Assembly: GCA_965644295.1 (NCBI GenBank)
Contig: CBFFRP010000123.1
Span: forward strand, 62,001-126,000
Source: Paraphysomonas bandaiensis
Taxonomy: Eukaryota > Chrysophyceae
Direction of reading: 5' to 3'
DNA length: 64,000 bases
Shown: in pieces, positions 1 through 11,288 of the stretch
Layout of the letters: every line of letters begins with the position of its first letter
Numbering within the stretch: the first letter of the stretch is position 1
Translations under genes and position numbers: made by a program
Notes under the pieces: model-generated
What the model was told of the DNA's origin: nothing
The model's input: only the letters and a program-made list of their open reading frames with translations
Databases searched by the model: none

Positions 1-2258
1 CCTGTTAGTAATAATTAGCTAAATCATCCGGAGCACAGTAGTGACGAATATGTTACCTTCCAATGATACCGCGCAGATGACGGAGTGACCACCAATACTG
101 GCCACTCTGACTGATATACTGCAGCAGAGGCAATGGCTTGTATGGTGTTGTGTGTTACTACATATTGTTCACAAACATACAAACTATCCGGAGCGTCTAC
201 AGATATACAAACAACTTCCGTAATACGACAAGGAATAATCTCACATATGCGACGGTGGGGCCTGGGTGGATTGTCATAACAGCAAGCTGTGTGCGCCTTC
301 ACAAGATATGGTAGAGAAAACGGACACAGACCAACAGGCAAAACCACCTCTACAATTCGAACATCGTTGTTATTCGACAAAACCGCCGTACCTCCCATAG
401 ATTGCACTAACTCCGTCAAGTCAGCCATCAAGGCGACTTGCTCTATTGGAATAGATGCAATAGCGGTGCGATATTGCGATGAAACTTTACCACAGACATC
501 CATAATTCCTTGTATCACCGCCAAGCGATCCTGCACACCAGCTAAAAGATATGTTCGAGGAATGCAAGCTGTGCTCCCTCCAAGCACAGAGAACAAGAGT
601 TTCTCCAGTTTCTCACTTCGAATAAAAGTAAACTGCGCTTCATGAACCGAGTATGAGTCAAGGGTATCCATACTGAAACGAAAGTGTTTAAGCCGATCCC
701 TCTCGCAACCAATCGCGACAGGAATACCTCGTTGTGTTTGCGCTGTATATTTACACAAGCACATACTGGCAACTAGCACTCCTAAAGTGTAAGGATCCAT
801 TGGAAGTGGGCCAGACTGAGGAAAGTAATTCACCGGCTTCACCATAGGCACCTCCCATCGTGCCTCCCCGGTTTTGCGATCTAAGTAAGCAGCATCGACC
901 GCACACACACTTCCTCCGGAGAGAGAAACTATCCCGCCCTTGAACATTTGTGTGGTAGACAGAACGATCGACTGTGAACACTCGGAGCTTCCCACAGAAT
1001 ACGAACGATTGACGTGCCACAGGTGGTCGTCAGATACCTCCACCTGTGCTCCGTCAGAAAATCGAACAGTGTACGTCTGGCGGAATCCACGGGGAAATAC
1101 TCCCGTTATCCGAGTCGACCGCCCATTCGAACCAATAACACAATCGCCAACCCGTATGTCACGGAAGGTTGTCCATCCTCCTGGAGTGAGTAAATGACTT
1201 TCCACGGGATGAGCCTTACCTGTGAGTATTAGTAGTCGTAAACTGATTGCGAATTGAATATTCTTCACAATTACCTAGACCCATGTCATCAGCAATGAGA
1301 GCTCGCCCGTGATTCTGCATGACAAATCGTACACCATCCCGCTGTGGTGCCCAATACCCGTTACCATGCCTTTGCTTCAGTTATACACTAACCTGGAATG
1401 GTGCCAAAGTATCGTACAGTCTAGAAGGAATTTGATTTATTAGGGTATCTGCACTTTCATCACTGCCTCCATCCTGCATGTATTAAAATGACACCTAACT
1501 AACATACTGTATTTCAAGCACCTGGGAGGCTATTTGTTTTCTTCTGTGATGTAAATATACCGCGGCAATTGCAGTTCGCGGCAAGGGATCCACCGTCACA
1601 TTAAGAGAAGGTTGAGAGAGCGCAACCTAATTGAATATTAAACAACAAATGAAATATGTATTAAATACTTGTACCCGCAACCGATCGTGAGCACTGATAG
1701 GAAATATCCACTTCTTAGACTCTGCGTCGAACCTAACTCCCGGTACAAGCTTCAGGGTTGATATTACCTGCCCATATATTGACACAATTTCAATAAACAA
1801 TTCGCTCTTACCTCTTTACTGACTATTCGATCTGACTTTGCAGTAAATTCTCGAGAATTAATCAGACTTAAGCTGATGACTGCACGGGGAGATATTCGAG
1901 GAACAAAGGGAGATACACCTAGTATGACAGAATCATGAGAAAATATAGATGTGGTATTCAACAGTGCACCGTAATTATTAGCACTGAAAGGTGCACCATA
2001 TCGCGACGTATACGGAGAGACAAATGAAAGACGACTAGAAGCTGAAGGAGGTAAGTAGGTGTGTTGTGGAGCCATGGAAGCCGTACAATGACCTGACATA
2101 ACACCTGTAGCGCCTGTAGAAGTACTCTGTACAGATCTATCACTATTTCGTTGTATTTGAGAAGATATCGGGTGTGGTAGCTGACTTGTTCGAATTGGAG
2201 GGGGTGGGAGTGGGGGTGGGACCTCATCTTCATCCCCAGTTAAGTCTACAAACGTCAT
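1..2258 (-). CDS. SMARCAL1: SMARCAL1-like SNF2 annealing helicase, 5' part, interrupted by an intein
   Basis: The start ATG is at 2258 and the gene runs off the left edge. Exons read on the minus strand: 2258-1812, 1767-1675, 1626-1522, 1473-1393, 1341-1275, 1219-57, then a further exon starting at base 1. All introns are GT-AG, 44-55 nt, and every join keeps frame. The N-terminus has a VDLTGDE motif, which resembles a SUMO-interacting motif, followed by a proline-rich stretch. Exon 2 encodes a HARP-type motif (VISTLKLVPGVRFD, then KKWIFP), the domain that marks SMARCAL1 annealing helicases. The ATPase core starts with IPSRLYDTLAPFQRDGVRF and the Walker A segment ADDMGLGK. An intein interrupts the core after this Lys, and the helicase resumes with TIQAIASAAVY. 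By homology the protein re-anneals DNA at stalled forks. Until the intein leaves, motif I is split and the ATPase should be inactive. Family assignment is firm; the C-terminal half is outside the window. Confidence 0.9.
147..1214 (-). other. In-frame intein with class 3 (Ala1, WCT) features and degenerate LAGLIDADG endonuclease
   Basis: This 356-codon in-frame insert lies between GLGK and TIQAI of the SNF2 Walker A motif. It begins Ala-His-Pro and has HINT block A (LLTPGGW), block B (VEVSDDHLWH), block F (VVCISVDAPDSLYV) and block G (VVTHN) followed by +1 Thr. Ala replaces the usual first Cys/Ser. The other nucleophile set is Trp66 two residues after the block B His, Cys336 in block F and Thr354 before His-Asn. 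That is the WCT signature known from class 3 inteins, which start splicing from the block F Cys. The middle has two LAGLIDADG-like helices at residues 144-151 (LGVLVASM) and 234-242 (IQGIMDVCG). Both catalytic acidic positions are replaced (Ser150, Cys241), so the homing endonuclease looks dead. An intron ends only 5 nt upstream of the intein. No splice-blocking change is visible in the HINT part. Confidence 0.88.
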
Positions 2259-2887
2259 TCTAGTCCAGTAAAGTGAGCATATACAGTAATAGCACGTTAA
2301 CTATAGAACTATACGTTAATATGACTATATATATAGTAAATTCAATTACAGTCAACTCAAACCCTTCAGATCACTACTGGAAAATGATTCTTTATCAAGT
2401 AGGTTGATGGATTCAATTGAAAACTCTGTAGCAAGTCATTATCATGTACTCTGTTCCTATATGCATATATACTGCTGCTGTACATATACTGTATATATAT
2501 GTGTACTCTGTATGTACAGCAGTAGAGTATGTGTAGAGTTTATGTTTGAATATGTACACATACATTATATTAAGATTTCTATACAGAAAAAAAGGAAATT
2601 TATAGCTCCTTGTGGTTTTATGTTTCCTAAAACTCCAACTTTTACAATACCGAATATTGTGGTATACCATTGGTATACTTTACGTATGCCATCAAACCAT
2701 TTGTAGATAATGCTAATATTTTCAGTTTGTCGGTTGAAGATACATCTCAGTTTTCAGCATCCACACAAATACCATATAAACAAATGAGAAGCAACTCTGC
2801 TCACTCTCTCTCTATATAAGTGGAATTAATACAATTGAACCATTGCAGTAAACTTTTCCCTGAGTATATATTGAGGTTCACTGAACA
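2259..2887. promoter_or_regulatory. Divergent promoter region between SNF2 helicase and ubiquitin-L40
   Basis: This 629-nt gap separates two genes transcribed away from each other. It is AT-rich, with repeated TATATA tracts. At 2458-2530 it has a dense patch of CTGCTGTACATA, ACTGTATATATA and TGTACAGCAG words, the same vocabulary found upstream of many other genes here. The pyrimidine-rich CTCACTCTCTCTCTATATAAG stretch near 2800 is a plausible core promoter for the ubiquitin gene. No coding frame in the gap is convincing. Confidence 0.45.
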
Positions 2888-3439
<552 letters not shown>

Positions 3440-3607
3440 ATATTAAGTATACTTTGGACGTCATATTACAGGGGATAATAATCTGCAACGTTCAAATTGT
3501 AGTTGTGAAGTTAGAGATCATACTGTGTAGTCAGCGTATTACATAGTCATCTACTATATAGGGATATTTCATAGTTATTTGCATACAAGCTACCCATCCC
3601 CCCTGAC
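3440..3607. other. 3' flank of ubiquitin-L40
   Basis: This is AT-rich untranslated or intergenic sequence between the eL40 stop codon and the candidate transposon remnant. No gene or clear regulatory site is visible. Confidence 0.4.
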
Positions 3608-4362
3608 TACGTAACAGGGATAGGGAAAAATATATTGCAATAGTATTGATGGAGTTTATACCCCGGCCCTACAATACTATTGCAAACAATATATTGCCAT
3701 ATATTAGTATGACTAATCAGTAAGTTAATACATCCGTAGTCTTTAGTACTTGTCATTATAAGGTATACGGTTACTTGATAATCAAACCCACTACTCTTAA
3801 CTCTTTAACTAATTAAAAGTTTCCTCATACTCATCCTCTGAGCCATCATCGGTGACATAGTCATCCAATATTAATTAAAATATGCTTGCATCCGGCCACA
3901 ACCGAAGCTTTCAGAAACAACAGCATATTAAGTGTAGTAGGATGCATATGTTTGCGCAACACTGATATAATCAGTTTTGCTGCGCAGAGCGCAGAATGAA
4001 GTTCACATGTATTGGTAGTACATACTACATGACTCGTGCACCTGTACTTAGATATTTCAACTTTCTGTTTTTTAATTTTTGAGCTGATTGAAGAATTTTT
4101 TCCGCATAGCCAACTTCAGCTTCGTCATTCTCTGTATTGTTGCAATAATCACTGTCTGAACGGAGATATATGTAAATGGACTTATATTTTACATACCCTA
4201 CAGTTAAGAAGCTTTTATATATGACTATCATAATATTGATTGCAACATATTGTGAACTACTTTAACCGAAACAATATTGATGAAATATTTGACCAGTCCA
4301 CCAATCAATATATCGTACAATGTATTACAATACAATATATTGTTCCCTATCCCAGCTACGCA
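3608..4362. repeat. Candidate non-autonomous DNA element (MITE-like) with imperfect terminal inverted repeats
   Basis: About 30 bp at each end form an imperfect inverted repeat. The left end, 3608-3637, contains CAGGGATAGGGAAAAATATATTG-like sequence. The right end, 4333-4362, is its reverse complement with few changes; GGGATAGGGAA and ATATATTG are exact. Just inside the left end a perfect 14-bp inverted repeat (3635-3648 against 3672-3685) forms a hairpin with a 23-nt loop. The interior has no convincing coding frame. I could not recognise a target-site duplication, so the superfamily is open and the outer limits are approximate. Confidence 0.45.
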
Positions 4363-5016
4363 ATTAGCTACATATGATATTCGAGGCAATCCTGGTGACC
4401 ATTAATTATAATGCAATATATATGTTTCGTTGAAAGCTCGACATTTCGTTGATTTTTTCATACACATTTGCACCATAGTTAGCATCCTTTCATTTGTAGT
4501 TTGTATCGTGATTGTATGTTAATACCTTTCTAGTTTCTAGAAAGTACAGAAAAGTAGAACAGCGTGAATGAAAGTAATTTATTAACAGTTATTGGTTAAA
4601 GTGATGTACGTAAAAGTAAATGCATAAGATAATTGCATGGCTGGAACAGTTTAGTTATTACAAATTAATAGTTGACGGTATTTTTTAAACAATTGTAAGA
4701 AGCAAGATGGAGTCAATTATATTTCCAACTATGATTTGCTGTCCCAGATTCATGGTGCTTTGAAAGTTCTCGAGATGATTTAAAGCGTTACTATTAGTAT
4801 GTTCACACTAGTAGAGACATTACTCTCACCATCAACAAAGAATGCTGACTGTATTTCACATTCTGTCATATTCGCCACCATGTAGACTACTCTATGCCCA
4901 TACCACTAATAAAGCGCAGCGCTGTATCGTATTGCACTCACTTTTTTATTGTGACCTTACATGATTGGATGAATGGAAGATCATATTCATAATATGTTTC
5001 CGTTGAGGCGAATGGA
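4363..5016. other. Intergenic, with one copy of a short dispersed repeat
   Basis: This is AT-rich sequence without a supported gene. Around 4715-4755 lies a degraded copy of a repeat also seen near 5588-5628 and 31948-31995. Its shared words are TCAATTATA, followed about 18 nt later by TTTGCTGTCCCA or a close variant. Confidence 0.35.
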
Positions 5017-5349
5017 TTGAAAGCTATTTTCAAATGCTTCGAACATGAGGGTGTGCATGATTGTCGTTTGGTATTTGTCAGACCAAAGGATGGGAAACTA
5101 CACACACACCAAAGAATTGTTACACGCAAAGGAGAACCTACTGTTGCGAATTCAGCTGCGGTAAGAAACTTTAACAGCAGCCAGTGGCTACTAGAATATG
5201 AGACACAACTGTTCATTAACTCGACAACCACTACAATCATAAACTACAACGGGAGACGGGAGAGTGAGATGAAATTATTATTGGTGGATGGGATGAACTT
5301 TAAGTGCAGTACAGCACTCAATCCTGGCACAAATTACAATAATAATTAA
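5017..5349 (+). CDS. Hypothetical fragment, 110-codon open frame, unrecognised
   Basis: An open frame here reads like natural protein (for example LVFVRPKDGKLHTHQRIVT) and ends in an Asn-rich tail. It has no ATG at its upstream end; the open frame begins at a TTG. I recognise no domain. It sits in a repeat-rich region, so it may be an exon of a gene with missing parts, a decayed gene, or chance. The opposite strand is also open over much of it, which weakens the case. No function is proposed. Confidence 0.22.
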   Translation: MKAIFKCFEHEGVHDCRLVFVRPKDGKLHTHQRIVTRKGEPTVANSAAVRNFNSSQWLLEYETQLFINSTTTTIINYNGRRESEMKLLLVDGMNFKCSTALNPGTNYNNN

Positions 5350-7451
5350 AGCAGAATTGTAATTCATACGGTAATACCTCCTCTTCGTCGAGAATTCAAA
5401 ATGTATATTCTCTAGTTCATCCGGTTTACATTAACGGTTACAGGAGAACACAGTATTAATGGAGCCAATTTCTAAATGTATACAATATTTTTTTCATAAA
5501 CCAAGATGCATACTTATTGTACTATTTATTTTCTCTTCTGTATCGTCAAATCCATTACTATCTCATTGCAGAATAAACATTGTTGTCTAATTATAATTGC
5601 AACTGTAATTTGCTGTCCCAACTTCATATTTTTTGTTTACAAACACTAGGTTGACTAGGATGGCTAGGTGTTTATTGTATTCACCTCTCACCTAGTCATC
5701 AATTTAGGAATGCAGCTACGGAATTATTCATGTTTTTGACTAGGCTTTTACACCAATATTAGTGTAACTTGGTAATTCAACCAATTTGACTAGGTTAAAT
5801 AATATTTTCCATCATAGAAGCAGGGGTGATTTTGAAAAGCATTATTTTCTAGCTTCAAGAACCACAGATAGATACCATTTAAGAGACAGTGTTACTACAC
5901 ACATAACATTGGTCCACATGACTATCTTCACCTCCTGGTGATAATTCCAGAACTACATATCGTCCCCTGCATCCTACACTTCAAACACCTTCAATTCAGG
6001 TCTTGGATGGACATGCAGAAGACAGATCATGCATGACACACAAGGAGCCTCGACACGCCACGGTACAAGTATGTAGTCCTTGGAGCATTGCTCTAACACA
6101 CAGACTGACATTTTCTCCAGCTCTCCAACATCCAATTCCGCGGACTCCCTTTGATGCCATTCGGCCACACATCTCCCCTGAAATTGCTGTAGCACAACCT
6201 CCCACAAGTCCACACACCCCCAAACCTCCCTAGGCTCTCTCACCTCTCCCTTATAGGCCCAATTCATGCTATTTCACCGAAAGACAGCTTTACAAATCGC
6301 TGTTACGTAACTTTCATACTTTATCTCTTCTCTCCACAACAGCCCCACACACACTGTGGACCCCCTGTAGCCCCCTTCCCCTTTTCCTGCACGCTGTTGT
6401 GTACATATCTCCCTGCACATGGTGATCACAGTGGAGAGCCCTCATGACACATCAGCGCCAAAGTCACTCTTATACAACCATCTTTCCCTGTTGCTGAATA
6501 TACCGGAGAACTCTCGTATCTCACGGTGTCCAACTATCCACTGTCTTTCATGTTTCTTCTGCTTTTGGCTAACACAGCACATGAACGACTTATACGCTTC
6601 CCCATACAGTAGAACAAAACCGTTTGCATAGAGTAATCTCCGGTTTTGTCACTCTTGGATAGTACTCTATTGTGTGTACTGTTGATCAGGCTTGAGTGCA
6701 CAATGATTGACAGCTCTCATGAGCCTCAAAGCGGGATGTCATGGTATGGATCATGGTGGTATACCCACTGTGCTGGATGCTATGAATATTATGGTTGATT
6801 GGTGAAGGATAAACCAGTCGAGAATCACTTCTACGCTATTGACGTAAGGCGGGCATTATACCAACTGCTGATATCAACAATGATGAACCGGAAGCTGATG
6901 AACACAGCTACGCAGACTGTGATAAACCAAAACCAACATGTCAATGATCTTGGAGTGAATGAGGTGTGTATGTGATAGATGTAAGTATTGAAAAGGTTGA
7001 ACTAACACTGTGGTGGGAGACTGATTTATATACTCTATCATTGATAATGAGGATATTTAATAAAATATCCAGCGTTTTAGTTAACTCCTTCAATAAAAAC
7101 TAGTTTTTGTTTCGAAAAAGTGGAGTTTTGATAAAATATACAGCAGAGTACACAGTACGTAGTGTAATGTATACTCGTATGTGTAATTACATGTACAGAT
7201 ACAATGTACGAAGAATGTGGTATAGCCGTACTCTACTCTCTGTATTCGTCTGTACTACTGTAGCGTTACGTTAGAATCTATTGGCTGTGTATATGAGTAT
7301 GGTATGCATTGTTCTTGTTCCACATCTATAGCAGTGCAGTCTATAGATGCCCATCTTCATCTTGCATTCATATATCACTTATATATATTGTAAACCACTA
7401 TAAATACTCACTTATCATTCATTTCATTGTTTCTTATATAATCATAGTAAT
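5350..7451. other. 2.1-kb stretch without a supported gene
   Basis: A copy of the short dispersed repeat lies at 5588-5628. At 5650-5800 the word TGACTAGG or its complement recurs several times in both orientations. The part from about 5900 to 6700 is richer in G+C than its surroundings and is open in several frames on both strands, but none shows a recognisable domain or a consistent exon chain. It may be an old pseudogene. The AT-rich 7040-7450 portion is the likely upstream region of the DnaJ gene. Confidence 0.35.
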
Positions 7452-8282
7452 ATGCGCATATTTCCGTTACTTTATATTCAATATTTCCTTCTAACAAACG
7501 CTTACAGTAAAATTGTATATAATTTCAATGTATATTTTGAAGGCTTATCAGAGAAGCCCTTTATATTGAGTGTATGCAATAAACAGCGACCAGAAGATGC
7601 TGTCGATGATTTTTTATCACAATTTATATTTGAAGGATCCAATCGGGATACCATTCAAAAGAGTATACTACACAGTCTATGTGATAATATTAAATCAAAT
7701 TCTAATGTTGTACAATGTAATTTTGCTCCTGTAAGTAAAGTGGTTGGTGTGGTGGATTTTAGCAATATGGGGTATGTATATGGGAAATACATTGTGCGTG
7801 AAGGATACAGTTCAGATTACTGTATCGAATGTGTTTGCTCTTTGATGAACTGTTCGGATGATATGCGTCGTGTTGCGGAAGAGAAAATCAAGATGTTAAA
7901 AAGAAGTGAAGAGGTACAGAATGAGGACGAGATGGAAATCCAGTTCAGCTCGGCTTGCCCCTACAAAGTACTAGGACTCTCTGGCAGCGGAGCGTCGGAT
8001 ATCGAAATCAAGAAACAGTACAGGGAGCTTGCTAAAAAGTTCCACCCTGACAAAAATCCAGACCGAGTAGAATGGGCTACTGCAGTGTTCAAGAATATAA
8101 CTTCTGCCTATGAGGTTTTGTCTGACACTCAAAGAAGAAGAGCCTACGATAATAGCGCCCGAGGTGGGCAAACACAATCGTACTACTCATTTACGTCGAA
8201 GAGTAATGGTCAGATGAACTCATTTCAGTTTAGTTTTGGGGGTGGACGTGGGGCTAGTTTTTCGTTCAGTTTCAATTTCTAG
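7452..8282 (+). CDS. DnaJ-domain protein with signal peptide, probably ER-luminal
   Basis: This is an intronless gene of 276 codons with an ATG start. The first 19 or so residues (MRIFPLLYIQYFLLTNAYS) look like a cleavable signal peptide. Residues about 30-165 have no domain I recognise but contain several Cys residues, which would suit an oxidising lumen. A J domain follows at about 169-235: CPYKVLGL, then KKQYRELAKKFHPDKNPD with the essential His-Pro-Asp near residue 199. The C-terminus is rich in Gly, Ser and Phe (FSFGGGRGASFSFSFNF), as in type II J proteins. By family it would stimulate an Hsp70, probably the ER BiP homologue, if the signal peptide is functional. An AATAAA lies about 105 nt after the stop. 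Confidence 0.85.
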   Translation: MRIFPLLYIQYFLLTNAYSKIVYNFNVYFEGLSEKPFILSVCNKQRPEDAVDDFLSQFIFEGSNRDTIQKSILHSLCDNIKSNSNVVQCNFAPVSKVVGVVDFSNMGYVYGKYIVREGYSSDYCIECVCSLMNCSDDMRRVAEEKIKMLKRSEEVQNEDEMEIQFSSACPYKVLGLSGSGASDIEIKKQYRELAKKFHPDKNPDRVEWATAVFKNITSAYEVLSDTQRRRAYDNSARGGQTQSYYSFTSKSNGQMNSFQFSFGGGRGASFSFSFNF

Positions 8283-8664
8283 AACTGTGTTACACGTGTG
8301 GTTGGCCAAATGCTGATAGAATTCTTTTGTTGTGGCGATTCTATATGCGTGCTAAACTTCAACCATTGCAAATTCCATCAGAAGGAAATAAAATATTTCT
8401 TTATTATACTTTTAAAATTAAAACACCTTGAATTGTTGGTTTGAGATTGAAAACTCACTAACATGGAATATCACTCATCAACAGTATCTACTGCTCCGCT
8501 ACTAACAGTCGTAATAGACGCCAAAATGCTATTCCAAGTTTATATATTTAGGAATAATACAGACAGTAAAGGATAAAACAAACAAGTGATTTTGATTTTC
8601 ACCCTACAATATGAAGTAATACTAGTGAAACAGTCTATTCCCAGCATGCTTCCAAACGGATGCA
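8283..8664. other. Gap between convergent DnaJ and kinase-methyltransferase genes
   Basis: This is the 3'-flanking sequence of two convergent genes. AATAAA at about 8387 is a plausible polyadenylation signal for the DnaJ gene. Nothing else is evident. Confidence 0.5.
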
Positions 8665-10654
8665 CTAAGGCCAACAGTTAAAGGTGTTATAGGAAAATAG
8701 ATCAGCATCTCGATAAACATCTGCTGAAGATCGACTACCATCATTCAGATATCGACCAGGCGCCATTAATCCAATATATAGCCTTCGAGTCGATGTTACA
8801 TTCCCTATGTGTCTGTAACATGAGAACATTCTCCTCATTACACCTTCAAACTCTTCAAAAGTATACGGCGAGTCAAACATATTTCTATCGGTAAGATCCT
8901 CTCCAACTGAATCTGTGGTTCTCTGTACTCCAAGGTGATTCTCAGCAAGTATCGCCGGATCGGAAGGGTCAATCCACTCAATGATCAATGCTTTCCTGGC
9001 CTTTACAGCGAGGGTACCAATTGTCTTTGCGAGGTTGCCGTTCGTTTCAGAACAGTTGTATGCCCAATGTATTAATGCCAGGGCAATGACAATATCTGCT
9101 GACTGAGGGCTATCATAGTCCCCAGCTTGAAGGTCACCAAGGCGTCGGTTTTCAACGGTAATCCTATTCGAAAAAGGTGGGCCTAGGTGCTCATACATTT
9201 GTAATGCCGCGGAAGTGTATTCGGTGTCCATGTCTACCAAAACTGCTCGCTCGGCACCATACTCAACCGCACGAGCACAGAAAAAGCCTAAATTACCCCC
9301 GACGTCATATACTGTCAATCCTCGTGTTATACCCTTTAAGGTTGGAGATACAAAAGAGTCCTTCAGAGCGAGGGTCTCGGATCCGGGGCGAATTTCTATA
9401 CCCAAATGAGGGTCATTCTCTACCTCAAACGATTGATAGCCCGAGGCAGTCGCCATTGGTATTATCTCTGGTCGAAGAGTTCCAGTATCATCTGGGCGAC
9501 GGAAGTAGCGCTTTTCTACTTTCGCCTGACCGGCAAATGTATTCGGCTGATTGCACAGGGCTTGCCGCCGCTGTTCTCGCCAAAGTGCCTCCCCTGTTTA
9601 CTAGATGACATCATTCAAAAAAAAACTAGACCATACCTGACAGTGTAGCTCTGGTCATAGGAGCAGACTTACTACTCTTAAGTTCAATAGCCGTGTGTAT
9701 TAGATCTTGCCATCCAGTGAATGGTCGCCTGCCAGTCATGGTCTCTATCACAGGAGACAGCCAGGATGCATCTACTCGAGAAAAAGCGTTTAGTACATCT
9801 CGGAGCATAAAACCCACGCTGTACATGTCGCTTCGAAACCCCGGGGATTTATAATGCAGGTTCATGTAGTCGGGTGGATCGTTATGTGCACGAATATACG
9901 GAGACGTGGCCCATGTGAAGTCAATCAGCACAAGCCAGAACTTTTGACGTGGTCCAATCCGTGATCCCATGCGCTCTTGAACGGAAGTTGGACGGTCCTC
10001 CCGCAACCGATGAACAACCAAATTTTCGGGATGCAAGTCACGGTGAAGAATATTCAGACTTGCGAGAGCACGAAGGGTGTCAAGTACAGCAACAGTTAAG
10101 TCCAACAGTTCATCATCTGTTGAGAGTGTTGATACATGATAGTTAAATGACACACCTTCAACAAACTCAGATAAACATACAGATGAATCTGAAATATCAT
10201 GCTTGTTGTTAAGATAATATGCACGAGGAAATATAGCTGGAACATATGCAGACTCTTTCTGATGCGCAGCTATTATGTCATCTACCTGCTCATCATATCT
10301 ATCCTCCAATTTGAACAAATGAAGACATTCAACAGTAGAAAATTCATATCCCACCTCAGGTGTATCGATATTATTTGTTCTTATTTTAATTTTTTTGTAT
10401 GTATTGTCTTCAGATGAGTCACATACTTTATATACAGGTGTTGATGCAGTAACGGGTCGTCCACCAGCAACATCTCTCCAATTAATAGTAGAAAAACCCT
10501 TCGGACAAAATGATTCAGTAATAGAAGGATTTGTTGTATCAATGTAATGTTGACTATTTGCCCATGCAAGTGTAGACCATGGTAGTGTATTGTTAGATAT
10601 AGAGTGTGTATAGGATATATATGAGAGGGTTAGTGTAATAGATAGAGCCCACAT
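8665..10654 (-). CDS. Secretory-pathway protein kinase-methyltransferase fusion
   Basis: Two exons, 10654-9637 and 9593-8665, are joined by a 43-nt intron that ends CTAGTAAACAG; using the nearer CTAG would bring in a stop. The product is about 648 residues. The ATG at 10654 opens a signal-peptide-like stretch (MWALSITLTLSYISYTHS). A protein-kinase-like domain follows. Its catalytic loop is HRDLHPEN (about residues 203-210) and the metal motif is DFT (about 243) rather than DFG; later comes SPGFRSDMYSVGFML, typical of the kinase C-lobe. After about 60 linker residues a class I methyltransferase fold begins, with motif I VYDVGGNLGFF near residue 432 and an acidic VLVDMD about 25 residues on. 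Substrates are unknown. A lumenal location is inferred from the leader. Kinase and methyltransferase calls are firm; the fusion rests on the exon join. Confidence 0.8.
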
Positions 10655-11288
10655 GGATGGAGGGGTATCTATAGGGTTATCTTGCACACCTGTTGTTGTT
10701 ATGCACGTTCCAGTGATGAGGAATATTAATAACGATCAATTGATAATGTATGATAGGATAGTAATATATGTATGTTAGCTTACTCTATGAATGTATAGGT
10801 ATGCCATATGCCATGGGCTCGCTCTCTGTAGCTATACTCTGTATATAGCAATATATATACACAGATATGGATGACTTTGGTGCTGTATTTCCAAGATTTA
10901 ACACACAGAAATCATGGGTTTTTGTGGTATATATAAGGTTTTGTGTTACACTATCGCTAAATATGTTCAATAAAACCCTAATATTTTCAGAAACTCTAGA
11001 AAAGTTAAAAGTACAGTTGGAGAAAAATTCAGAATTTATTATACACGTGTATATTCATGCACATACTGCTACGTGTACTTACAGCAGTTCCTATACGCCT
11101 CCTACATACATATACATATATGTACAGCAGTACCTCTACGTTTACGGTACATACTGCTGTACATATGCATATATACAGCAGCAGTTCCTGTACACAGCAT
11201 CGCTCTATATATACACACAGACAGTTCCATATTCTTCCATTCCATATATATGCACTCTCCTAACACCATTCCCTTATAAAATCAAATC
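10655..11288. promoter_or_regulatory. Divergent promoter region with clustered GTAC / CAG-CTG words
   Basis: This is the upstream DNA shared by the kinase-methyltransferase (-) and the ABHD13-like gene (+). From 11040 to 11230 it is packed with short words such as TACATACTGCTGTACATA, ATATACAGCAGCAG and GTACAGCAGTA. They are partly palindromic and match the upstream regions of many other genes in the window. Frames open through this low-complexity tract are not considered coding. Confidence 0.45.

Noticed and set aside
5974-6631. Overlapping open frames on both strands in a G+C-richer patch
   Set aside because: No domain, no consistent splice chain, and both strands are open, which suggests composition rather than coding.
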